The translations under genes were made by a program, and so were the position numbers. This document shows positions 9,403-19,118 of a stretch of DNA of 64,000 nucleotides, in pieces. Positions within the stretch are counted from its first letter, which is position 1, and each line of letters opens with the position of its first letter. The notes beneath the pieces were generated by a model. The model saw only the letters and a program-made list of their open reading frames with translations. It was not told where the DNA came from and did no database searches. The DNA comes from Pseudoxanthomonas suwonensis 11-1 (GTDB lineage Bacteria > Pseudomonadota > Gammaproteobacteria > Xanthomonadales > Xanthomonadaceae). The stretch is taken from contig NC_014924.1 of the NCBI RefSeq assembly GCF_000185965.1, positions 620,001-684,000 of the forward strand, in the 5' to 3' direction.

Positions 9403-11019
9403 ATGTCGACCGCTCCCGCCATTCCACGCCGCCTGCCCTGGATCGTCGCCGGCGACCTCAACGGCTTCTTCGGCCTGGTGGTGGACAACCTCTCCATCCT
9501 CGGCTTCATCGCCGCTGCGCTGGTGGGGATCTTCCAGTTCCCGGCGGATATCGTGTTCGGACGCATGTTCCCCGGCACCGCCCTGGGCGTGCTGGTCGGC
9601 AATCTCGTCTACACCGTGATGGCGCGGCGCCTGGCCCTGCGCAGCGGGCGCGACGACGTCACCGCGATGCCGCTGGGCCTGGATGCGCCGACCAGCATCG
9701 GCATGGCCCTGCTGGTGCTGGGTCCCGCGTATGCCGGGTTCACGGCGCAGGGCATGGCGCCGGACGCGGCGGCGCTGGCGACCTGGCAGCTGGGCATGGC
9801 CTCGCTGGTAGTGATGGGCCTGCTCAAGCTGGTGCTGTCCTTCGCCGGCGACTGGGTCACGCGGGTGCTGCCGCGCGCGGCGCTGCTCGGCTCCATTGGA
9901 GGTGCCGCGCTGGCGCTGCTGGGTTTCCTGCCGCTGATCGAGACCCTGCGCAATCCGGTGGTCGGCATCGCCACCCTGGGCCTGCTGCTGTACGTGCTGG
10001 TCGGCAAGGGCCGGCTGCCATGGCGGGTTCCCGGCGTGTTCGCCGCGTTCGTGGTCGGTACCGCGCTGTACTACGGGCTCGGCCTGGCTGGCCTCGGCCT
10101 GCCGGGATTCCAGCTGCCGGAGCTGCAGCCGCTGGCCTTCGTGCTGCCGCTGCCCAGCGCGGGCTTCATCACCGGCCTGCAGTACACCGTGCCCTACCTG
10201 CCGCTGCTGCTGCCGTTCGGCCTGCTGATGGTCGTCGGCGGGATCAACGTGGCCGAGAGCGCACGCGCCGCCGGAGACGACTACCGTACCCGCGACGTGC
10301 TGCTGGCCGAGGCCATCTCCACCCTGGTCGCCGGGTTCTGCGGCGGCGTGGCCCAGACCACGCCCTATATCGGCCAGCCCGCCTACAAGCACATGGGCGC
10401 GCGCCACGGTTACACCCTGCTGGCGGGGCTGTTCATCGGCCTCGGCGGCATCCTCGGCTTCGTGTCGATGCTGGTGCAGTGGCTGCCGGTGGCGGTGCTG
10501 GCACCGATCATCGTATACGTCGGCCTGGACATCACCGTGCAGGCCTTCCACGAAAGCCCGCGCCGGCACGCGCCGGCGGTGGCGCTGGCGTTCCTGCCGG
10601 CGATCGCCTACCTGCTGGTGATCAAGCTGGGCAATCCGGCGTGGATCCCGGCCGATACCTTCGCCGCACTGTACGAGGCTGGCGGTGGCCACGGCCTGGC
10701 CGACCTCGCCACCATCGTGACCCTGGGCAACGGCTTCATCATCACCGCGATGCTGTGGAGCGCGGCACTGGTGGCGCTGGTGGATCAGCGTCCACACCAC
10801 GCCTCGGCGGTGCTGCTGCTGGCGGCGCTGCTGACCCTGGTGGGCGTGATCCATTCGGTGGATCCGCGTGGCGGCATCTACCTGCCGTGGTCGCTGGAAG
10901 GCGTGCGCGCCACCATCGCCTGGCAGTTCGCCGCCGCCTACGCGGTGCTCGCGCTGCTGCTGGGACTGCTGTCGCTGCAGCGCGCGCACGACAAGCCGGG
11001 AAGCGCAACGCCTGACTGA
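9403..11019 (+). CDS. NCS2-like (xanthine/uracil-type) inner-membrane permease
   Basis: 538-residue polytopic membrane protein with about 12-14 hydrophobic segments. The start region GDLNGFFGLVVDNLSILG, the later DDVTAMPLGLDAPTS and the segment GFCGGVAQTTPYIGQPAYK resemble AzgA/NCS2 purine permeases, including the small-residue-rich substrate loop before the tenth helix. The protein is longer than typical AzgA (about 430-450). These transporters are proton or sodium symporters for nucleobases or related rings. It follows the receptor at 7062 in the same direction, so a joint uptake route is plausible. Nucleobase specificity is inferred from the family only. Confidence 0.75.
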   Translation: MSTAPAIPRRLPWIVAGDLNGFFGLVVDNLSILGFIAAALVGIFQFPADIVFGRMFPGTALGVLVGNLVYTVMARRLALRSGRDDVTAMPLGLDAPTSIGMALLVLGPAYAGFTAQGMAPDAAALATWQLGMASLVVMGLLKLVLSFAGDWVTRVLPRAALLGSIGGAALALLGFLPLIETLRNPVVGIATLGLLLYVLVGKGRLPWRVPGVFAAFVVGTALYYGLGLAGLGLPGFQLPELQPLAFVLPLPSAGFITGLQYTVPYLPLLLPFGLLMVVGGINVAESARAAGDDYRTRDVLLAEAISTLVAGFCGGVAQTTPYIGQPAYKHMGARHGYTLLAGLFIGLGGILGFVSMLVQWLPVAVLAPIIVYVGLDITVQAFHESPRRHAPAVALAFLPAIAYLLVIKLGNPAWIPADTFAALYEAGGGHGLADLATIVTLGNGFIITAMLWSAALVALVDQRPHHASAVLLLAALLTLVGVIHSVDPRGGIYLPWSLEGVRATIAWQFAAAYAVLALLLGLLSLQRAHDKPGSATPD

Positions 11020-11024
11020 ACCCT

Positions 11025-11041
11025 CGCGGGGAACCCCCGCG
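11025..11041 (+). terminator. short GC hairpin after permease
   Basis: Seven-base stem CGCGGGG / CCCCGCG with a 3-nt loop, 5 nt after the permease stop. No T tract; weak candidate. Confidence 0.35.
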
Positions 11042-11086
11042 CCCCGCCGGGGTCACAGCTGCATGCCAGAAGCAGAAGGAGACGAC

Positions 11087-11914
11087 ATGCAGCATCCAGA
11101 TACGCGCCCCGCCCGCTGGCCCTGGCTGCTGGTCGCCGTGGCGGTGGCCGCGGTCGGCTGGTGGCTGTTGCGACCGGCGCCGGAGCCGGCGGCGGACATG
11201 GCGCAGATGCCATCGGCCATGGACGATGACGCGATCCCGCCGCCGCCGATGCTGCCGGGCGAGGCCGAAGCGCCTGGCATCCAGCATCCGGTGGAGCCGC
11301 CGGCGGAAGCCGCCGACGCGGCGATCCCGGCGCTGGCCGACAGCGATGCCGGGGTGCTGCAGGAACTGGAGGCGCTGGCCGGCGATCCCTCGCTGCTGGG
11401 CGTGCTGGTCCGCGAACACGTGGTCCAGCGCCTGGTGGTGATGGTCGACAACCTCACCGAGCCGCGGGTCACCGCCCAGGTGCTGGCGCTGCGCCAGCTA
11501 CCGGGCAATTACGCGGTGGTGGAGGGCGAGGGCGCCACGGTCGCCGACACCGCGGCCAGCAGCGCGCGCTACGCACCGTACGTGGCCGCGTTCACCGGCG
11601 CCGATGCCGGGCGCGTGGCCAGCGTCTACCGGCGCTTCTATCCGCTGTTCCAGGAGGCCTATGTCGAGCTGGGCTATCCGGATGGCTACTTCAACGATCG
11701 CCTGGTGCAGGTGATCGACCACCTGCTGCAGGCCCCGGCGCCCCGCGAGGGCGCAGAGCTGGTGCGCGACGAGCGCGGACGCTGGCGTTACACCGATCCG
11801 TCGCTGGAATCGGCCTCGGTCGGGCACAAGGCGCTGATGCGCCTGTCCGGCGAGCAGCAGGCCGCGGTCAAGGAGCAGCTGCGCGAGCTGCGCCGGGCAT
11901 TGGCCCGGCCCTGA
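11087..11914 (+). CDS. DUF3014 membrane-anchored protein
   Basis: 275-residue protein with one N-terminal membrane helix (WPWLLVAVAVAAVGWWLL, residues about 10-27), a Pro/Ala/acidic linker, and a folded periplasmic domain matching DUF3014 in pattern: LVREHVVQRLVVMVDNL, then YAPYVAAFTGADA and YRRFYPLFQEAYVELGYPDG. Function unknown. ATG 11087 was chosen because AGAAGGAG lies 6 nt upstream; upstream in-frame starts lack this. A long imperfect hairpin (11923-11956) follows. Confidence 0.82.
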   Translation: MQHPDTRPARWPWLLVAVAVAAVGWWLLRPAPEPAADMAQMPSAMDDDAIPPPPMLPGEAEAPGIQHPVEPPAEAADAAIPALADSDAGVLQELEALAGDPSLLGVLVREHVVQRLVVMVDNLTEPRVTAQVLALRQLPGNYAVVEGEGATVADTAASSARYAPYVAAFTGADAGRVASVYRRFYPLFQEAYVELGYPDGYFNDRLVQVIDHLLQAPAPREGAELVRDERGRWRYTDPSLESASVGHKALMRLSGEQQAAVKEQLRELRRALARP

Positions 11915-11922
11915 GGTCCACG

Positions 11923-11956
11923 TGCGGGCGCCGCAGGGGTATCCTGCGCGCCCGCA
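11923..11956 (+). terminator. bulged hairpin after the DUF3014 gene
   Basis: TGCGGGCGC pairs with GCGCCCGCA, and inside it GCAGG pairs with CCTGC around a short loop; one base is bulged. It starts 8 nt past the stop. No T tract follows. Confidence 0.45.
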
Positions 11957-11974
11957 TGTGCCCGTAGTCCACCG

Positions 11975-12559
11975 ATGACCGGCTCCCCGAGCCCGCTCCA
12001 CCTGTCCACGGCCGCCGAGCCCACCCTGTTCCAGCAGCTGCTGGGCGCGCCGTTCTTCAACCTGCCGCCCAGCCTGCGTGGCCTGCACTCGATCCGCGGC
12101 CTGGACACCTGGGCCGGCGAGGTCGCGATCGAGCGTGGTGCAGGCCTGCTGGCACGGATCTGCGCGCGCCTGGTGGGGATGCCGCCGGCGATGTCGCAGG
12201 CGCCGCTGCGGATCCAGTTCAGCGCCGATACGAAGTCCGAGACCTGGAGCCGCCAGTTCGGCAGCCACCGCATGGCCACCCGCCTGCGCTGCCGCAAGGG
12301 CCTGCTGGTGGAGCGGCTGGGTCCGCTGCAGTTCCGCTTCGCGGTGCACGCCGCCAACGGCTCGATCTACTGGAACGTGGCCAGGGTCCGCCTGCTGGGC
12401 CTGCTGCCGCTGCCGGCGACACTGTTCGGCGGGGTGCACTGCCGCGAATGGGAACAGGACGGGCGCTACCACTTCGACGTCCAGGCCGCGCTGCCGCTGG
12501 CCGGGCCGGTGATCGGCTACCACGGCTGGCTGGAGCCGGCCGGCCCAAACGCCGGCTGA
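11975..12559 (+). CDS. DUF4166 domain protein
   Basis: 194-residue soluble protein of unknown function. The sequence fits DUF4166: TLFQQLLGAPFFNLPPSLRGLH near the N-terminus (hydrophobic, Pro-rich), a central GMPPAMSQAPLRIQF, the strongly conserved-looking ETWSRQFGSHRM, and a C-terminal LPLAGPVIGYHGWL. In other bacteria this domain is sometimes fused behind saccharopine-dehydrogenase-like domains; here it stands alone. No signal peptide. It is convergent with the GIY-YIG gene, whose stop lies 6 nt away. Confidence 0.8.
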   Translation: MTGSPSPLHLSTAAEPTLFQQLLGAPFFNLPPSLRGLHSIRGLDTWAGEVAIERGAGLLARICARLVGMPPAMSQAPLRIQFSADTKSETWSRQFGSHRMATRLRCRKGLLVERLGPLQFRFAVHAANGSIYWNVARVRLLGLLPLPATLFGGVHCREWEQDGRYHFDVQAALPLAGPVIGYHGWLEPAGPNAG

Positions 12560-12565
12560 GCGGCC

Positions 12566-12856
12566 TCAGGCGCCGGCGTCCATCGCGGCGGCGTCCAGCA
12601 GGAAGGCCAGCTTGCGTTCGCGCGGCAGGCGCTTGATCTTCCACTCGGCACGCGAGGCGCTGGCCCGGTCGGGGAAGGGCCGGCTGCCGAGCAGGCGCAG
12701 GGGCGGATTGGCCCGGGTATAGCGCGCGCCCTTGCCGGCCAGGTGGGCCTGGTAGCGCGCCTCCACGTCGGGGCTGATGCCGGCGTACCAGGCGCCGTTG
12801 CGGCATTCGATCAGGTACAGGAACCAGGGGCGGGCCGGGGCGGGCATGGCCGGCAT
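12566..12856 (-). CDS. GIY-YIG nuclease domain protein (YhbQ/UPF0213-like)
   Basis: 96-residue single-domain GIY-YIG protein. The motif reads FLYLIEC...WYAGIS, so the GIY half is replaced by LYL, as is common in the UPF0213/YhbQ group; a conserved Arg ([18 protein letters not shown]) and a late Glu/Lys region ([15 protein letters not shown]) complete the fold. YhbQ-type proteins bind and may nick DNA; physiological role is poorly known. ATG at 12856 or 12847 are both possible. Divergent from clpB; the clpB promoter lies in the 110-bp gap. Confidence 0.88.
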   Translation of the reverse strand: MPAMPAPARPWFLYLIECRNGAWYAGISPDVEARYQAHLAGKGARYTRANPPLRLLGSRPFPDRASASRAEWKIKRLPRERKLAFLLDAAAMDAGA

Positions 12857-12892
12857 TATCCCAACGCAGGGCTGCCATGCGTATCGCCCGGC

Positions 12893-12920
12893 CTTGAAAC
12901 CGCGCCGGCGGACCGCATCT
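12893..12920 (+). promoter_or_regulatory. sigma-32 (RpoH) heat-shock promoter of clpB
   Basis: CTTGAAA at 12893-12899 is an exact sigma-32 -35 element. After a 13-nt spacer, CCGCATCT (12913-12920) matches the CCCCATNT -10 consensus at all but one position. Transcription would begin near 12927, about 40 nt before the clpB ATG, which also argues against the longer frame opening at 12922. Confidence 0.78.
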
Positions 12921-12966
12921 GGTGGACATCGCCGGCACGGCCGGCCCCCTCTTCGAGGACTACCCC

Positions 12967-15552
<2,586 letters not shown>

Positions 15553-15556
15553 ACTG

Positions 15557-15640
15557 GTGATTCTTGATTTGTGATTCGCGATTCGCGATTCGTGATTGGT
15601 GATTCGTGATTGGTGATTCGTGATTGGTGATTCGTGATTG
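15557..15640. repeat. 12-unit heptad array (GTGATTS)
   Basis: Twelve consecutive 7-bp units, mostly alternating GTGATTC and GTGATTG with a few variants (TTGATTT, GCGATTC), begin 5 nt after the clpB stop. Related arrays occur at 27988, 28397, 37462 and 37568 in this window. It is too short-period and spacer-free for a CRISPR. Confidence 0.9.
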
Positions 15641-15786
15641 GGTGGCGGCGGCCTGGGGTCGCCGCCTGTCTTTCGCGGAATGAGCACATTCCGCGTGGCG
15701 ATGGTTGGCGCTGAAACCGTGCGCTCCGTCGCGCCTTTGCTCGGCTATCTTCGGTGCTTCCGTCCAACGCAACGCGAGCGCCATCG

Positions 15787-17073
15787 ATGAGTGCACCGAA
15801 CTGGAAGCCCGAGACCCTTGCCGTCCATGCCGGCTACAGCCCGGACCCGACCACCCGCGCGGTGGCCGTGCCGATCTACCAGACGGTGGCCTACGCCTTC
15901 GACAACACCCAGCACGGCGCGGACCTGTTCGACCTCAAGGTCCCGGGCAATATCTACACCCGGATCATGAATCCGACCCAGGACGTGCTCGAGCAGCGCC
16001 TGGCCGCGCTCGAGGGCGGCATCGCCGCGCTTGCCCTGGCCTCGGGCCAGGCCGCGATCACCTACGCGATCCAGACCATCGCCGAGGCCGGCGACAACAT
16101 CGTCTCCTCCAGCGCGCTGTACGGCGGCACCTACAACCTGTTCGCCCACACCCTGCCGCAGTTCGGCATCGAGGCGCGGCTGGCCGACTACCGCGACCCG
16201 GACGCGTTCGCCAGGCTGATCGACGAACGCACCAAGGCGGTGTTCGTCGAGTCGATCGGCAACCCGCGCGGCAACATCACCGACATCGAAGCGGTGGCCA
16301 AGGTCGCCCACGAGCACGGCGTGCCGCTGATCGTCGACAACACCGTGGCCACGCCCTACCTGCTGCGGCCGTTCGACCACGGTGCCGACATCGTGGTGCA
16401 TTCGCTGACCAAGTACCTGGGCGGCCACGGCAACAGCGTCGGTGGCGCGATCGTCGATTCCGGCCGCTTCCCCTGGGCCGAGCACAAGGCGCGCTTCCGC
16501 CGCCTCAACGAGCCGGACGTCAGCTACCACGGCGTGGTCTATACCGAGGCCCTGGGCCCGGCGGCCTACATCGGCCGCGCGCGGGTGGTGCCGCTGCGCA
16601 ATACCGGCGCGGCGATCTCGCCGTTCAACTCCTTCCTGATCCTGCAGGGCATCGAGACCCTGGCCCTGCGCATGGAGCGGATCAACCAGAACACCCTGGC
16701 CGTGGCCCGCTACCTGCAGCAGCACCCGAAGGTGGCCTGGGTGAACTACGCCGGCCTGGACGACCATCCTGAGCATGCGCTGGTGCGCAGGTACCTGCCG
16801 AAGGGCGCTTCCGGCCTGCTGACCTTCGGCCTGCCCGGCGGGCGCGAGGCCGGCGCGCGCTTCCTCGATGCGCTGCAGCTGTTCACCCGCCTGGTGAACA
16901 TCGGCGACGCCAAGTCGCTGGCCACCCATCCGGCATCGACCACCCACCGCCAGCTGTCGCCGGAGGAGCTGGAGAAGGCAGGGGTCAGCGAGGACACCGT
17001 GCGCCTGTGCGTGGGCATCGAGCATATCGACGACCTGGTCGCCGACCTCGGGCAGGCGCTGGCCGCGGCCTGA
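15787..17073 (+). CDS. metY: O-acetylhomoserine sulfhydrylase (Cys/Met metabolism PLP enzyme)
   Basis: 428-residue PLP enzyme of the Cys/Met metabolism fold type I family. It most likely makes homocysteine from O-acetylhomoserine and sulfide. Seen: ETLAVHAGY start, [22 protein letters not shown], the cofactor-stacking [13 protein letters not shown] region, DNTVATPYL, and the PLP lysine in [11 protein letters not shown]; a C-terminal [13 protein letters not shown] ends the fold. The length and the insert around NEPDVSYHG fit MetY rather than the shorter MetB/MetC/MetZ. ATG 15787 was chosen over an in-frame start 33 nt upstream because it opens right before the conserved N-terminus. It stands alone; no methionine regulator or SAM riboswitch was recognised upstream. 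Confidence 0.9.
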   Translation: MSAPNWKPETLAVHAGYSPDPTTRAVAVPIYQTVAYAFDNTQHGADLFDLKVPGNIYTRIMNPTQDVLEQRLAALEGGIAALALASGQAAITYAIQTIAEAGDNIVSSSALYGGTYNLFAHTLPQFGIEARLADYRDPDAFARLIDERTKAVFVESIGNPRGNITDIEAVAKVAHEHGVPLIVDNTVATPYLLRPFDHGADIVVHSLTKYLGGHGNSVGGAIVDSGRFPWAEHKARFRRLNEPDVSYHGVVYTEALGPAAYIGRARVVPLRNTGAAISPFNSFLILQGIETLALRMERINQNTLAVARYLQQHPKVAWVNYAGLDDHPEHALVRRYLPKGASGLLTFGLPGGREAGARFLDALQLFTRLVNIGDAKSLATHPASTTHRQLSPEELEKAGVSEDTVRLCVGIEHIDDLVADLGQALAAA

Positions 17074-17151
17074 TGCGAAACGGCCACCGGGCGGATGCCG
17101 CGGTGGCCGTGGATCAGCAGCAGGAACCAGGACTGGATGCGTGCCGCCGGC

Positions 17152-18858
17152 TCAGACCGGCGGCACCGTCATTTCCGGGCGGCCGGCATAGCGGTAGGCC
17201 GGGGTGGACATGACCATCTCGGCCAGCGAGTAGGCCAGTTCGCGCTCGGCCATGACCGCGCCGTCGGCGCCGTGCTGCAGCAGGTGCTTGACCTCGGCGT
17301 CGCTGTGCGCGCGTGCCAGCACCGGCAGGGCAGGGTTGAGGGCGCGCAGCTTGGCGATCGCCTCGCCGGCCTCCAGCGGCTGCGGGATGGCGAGGATGGC
17401 GATGCTCGCCGACTCCGGATGCGCCTCGGCCAGGACCTTGTCCGAGGCCGCATGGCCGCGGATGCCGGGGATGCCCAGGGCATGGGCACGGTCCACGTGC
17501 AGGCTGTTGTCGTCGATGATGACCACCGGCACGCCGCGGTCGCGCAGCACGTTGGCCAGCTCGCTGCCGACCCGGCCGTAGCCGATCACGATGGCGTGGT
17601 TGCCGGCCTGCAGCGGCGGGCCCGGCTGCACTTCCGGTTCCGGCTGCACCTGGACCTCCTCGCGATGGCGCGCTTCCCAGCGGTCCAGCAGCATGAAGAT
17701 CATCGGGTTGAGCATGATCGAGATCAGCGCGCCGGCCAGCACCAGCGCCTGGCCGGTGGGCGGCAGGATCTGCAGGGCGACGCCGAGACCGGCGATGATG
17801 AAGGCGAACTCGCCGATCTGCGCCAGCGAGGCGGAGATGGTCAGCGCGGTGGCCTTGGGATGGCCGAAGGCGCGGACGATGAAGAACGCCGCCGCCGACT
17901 TGCCGAACATGATGATCGCGGCGGTGGCCAGCACCTGCCACGGGTGCTCGAGCAGGATCGCCGGGTTGAACAGCATGCCCACCGAGACGAAGAACAGCAC
18001 CGCGAACGCGTCGCGCAGCGGCAGCGAGTCGTTGGCCGCCTTGTGGCTGAGCTCGGACTCGTTGAGCATCATGCCGGCGAAGAACGCACCCAGGGCGAAG
18101 GACACGCCGAACAGGGCCGCGGCGCCGAACGCCACGCCCAGGGCGATGGCCAGCACCGACAGGGTGAACAGCTCGCGCGAACCGGTACCGGCGATGCGCT
18201 CCAGCACCCACGGGATCACCCGGCGCCCGACCAGCAGCATCACCGCCACGAACAGGCCCAGCTGGACGAAGGTCCAGCCGATCGAGGCCATCACGCTGCC
18301 GAAGCTGTGGCTCTCGCCGCCGGCCTGCGGGCCGAACAGGCCGGCGATCACCGGCATCATGACCAGGGCCAGGACGCAGGCCATGTCCTCGACGATCAGC
18401 CACCCCACCGCGATCTTGCCGCGCACGGTCTCCAGCAGGCGCCGTTCCTCCATGGCCCGCAGCAGGACCACGGTGGAGGCGGTGGCCAGGGAGAAGCCGA
18501 ACACGATGCCATGCAGGTGCGACCAGCCCATCAGCCAGGCCACGCCCCAGCCGAGCAGGGTCGCCACCGCGATCTGCGCCACCGCGCCGGGAATGGCGAT
18601 CCACTTCACCTCCAGCAGGTCCTGCATGGAGAAGTGCAGGCCGACGCCGAACATCAGCAGCATCACGCCGATCTCGGCCAGCTGGTTGGCGATCTCCTGG
18701 TCGGCGACGAAGCCCGGCGTGAACGGGCCGACGCAGATACCGGCGATCAGGTAGCCGACAAGCGGGGAGAGGCGCAGGCGGTTGGCCAAGGCGCCGAGGA
18801 CGAAAGCCAAGGCCAGGCCAACCGCGACGATGTCGATCAGGCTGGTGTCGTGATGCAT
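17152..18858 (-). CDS. ybaL: YbaL/KefB-type cation:proton antiporter (CPA2)
   Basis: 568-residue inner-membrane antiporter. N-terminal Na_H_exchanger domain with about 12-13 hydrophobic helices (residues 5-390) is followed by a cytoplasmic TrkA_N/RCK domain with the Rossmann motif IGYGRVGSELA and acidic IIDDN. The start MHHDTSLIDIV and RLSPLVGYLIAGICVGPFTPGF strongly resemble E. coli YbaL, which supports ATG 18858 over the longer frame from 18939. Likely exports K+ or Na+ in exchange for protons; RCK domains respond to nucleotides. No KefF/KefG-like ancillary gene is adjacent. Monocistronic in appearance. Confidence 0.92.
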   Translation of the reverse strand: MHHDTSLIDIVAVGLALAFVLGALANRLRLSPLVGYLIAGICVGPFTPGFVADQEIANQLAEIGVMLLMFGVGLHFSMQDLLEVKWIAIPGAVAQIAVATLLGWGVAWLMGWSHLHGIVFGFSLATASTVVLLRAMEERRLLETVRGKIAVGWLIVEDMACVLALVMMPVIAGLFGPQAGGESHSFGSVMASIGWTFVQLGLFVAVMLLVGRRVIPWVLERIAGTGSRELFTLSVLAIALGVAFGAAALFGVSFALGAFFAGMMLNESELSHKAANDSLPLRDAFAVLFFVSVGMLFNPAILLEHPWQVLATAAIIMFGKSAAAFFIVRAFGHPKATALTISASLAQIGEFAFIIAGLGVALQILPPTGQALVLAGALISIMLNPMIFMLLDRWEARHREEVQVQPEPEVQPGPPLQAGNHAIVIGYGRVGSELANVLRDRGVPVVIIDDNSLHVDRAHALGIPGIRGHAASDKVLAEAHPESASIAILAIPQPLEAGEAIAKLRALNPALPVLARAHSDAEVKHLLQHGADGAVMAERELAYSLAEMVMSTPAYRYAGRPEMTVPPV

Positions 18859-19063
18859 CAGGGGAGGTCGTGTGCGGGAATCCGCCCGGCCCCCGAGTTT
18901 CGCTGATGCCGGTGTCCCGCGTAAATAAAACGTTGGCACGAATCGTGCCGCGTGCTCGTCCGGTCCTGGCCGCCGAAGTGGACCAGGCTTCGTGGGACAG
19001 GGAAAGCCGGGCTGGAATCACCCGGGTGCCGCGGCGGCGCGGCCCCCGCGGCCAGTCGGGCCC

Positions 19064-19093
19064 AAAAGGAAAGGCCCCGGCAATGCCGGGGCC
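19064..19093 (-). terminator. intrinsic terminator of the receptor at 19119-21521
   Basis: Nine-base perfect stem GGCCCCGGC / GCCGGGGCC with a 3-nt loop; read on the minus strand it is followed by TTTCCTTTT. It lies 26 nt past the receptor stop. Confidence 0.78.
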
Positions 19094-19118
19094 TCCATGG
19101 GGAGCGGACCGCGCCCGC

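Noticed and set aside
12922-12966. Longer clpB start
   Set aside because: It would begin at or before the transcription start predicted from the sigma-32 promoter; MRMDKLT matches the family start.
15557-15640. CRISPR-like array after clpB
   Set aside because: Seven-base units without unique spacers and no cas genes; a simple tandem repeat.
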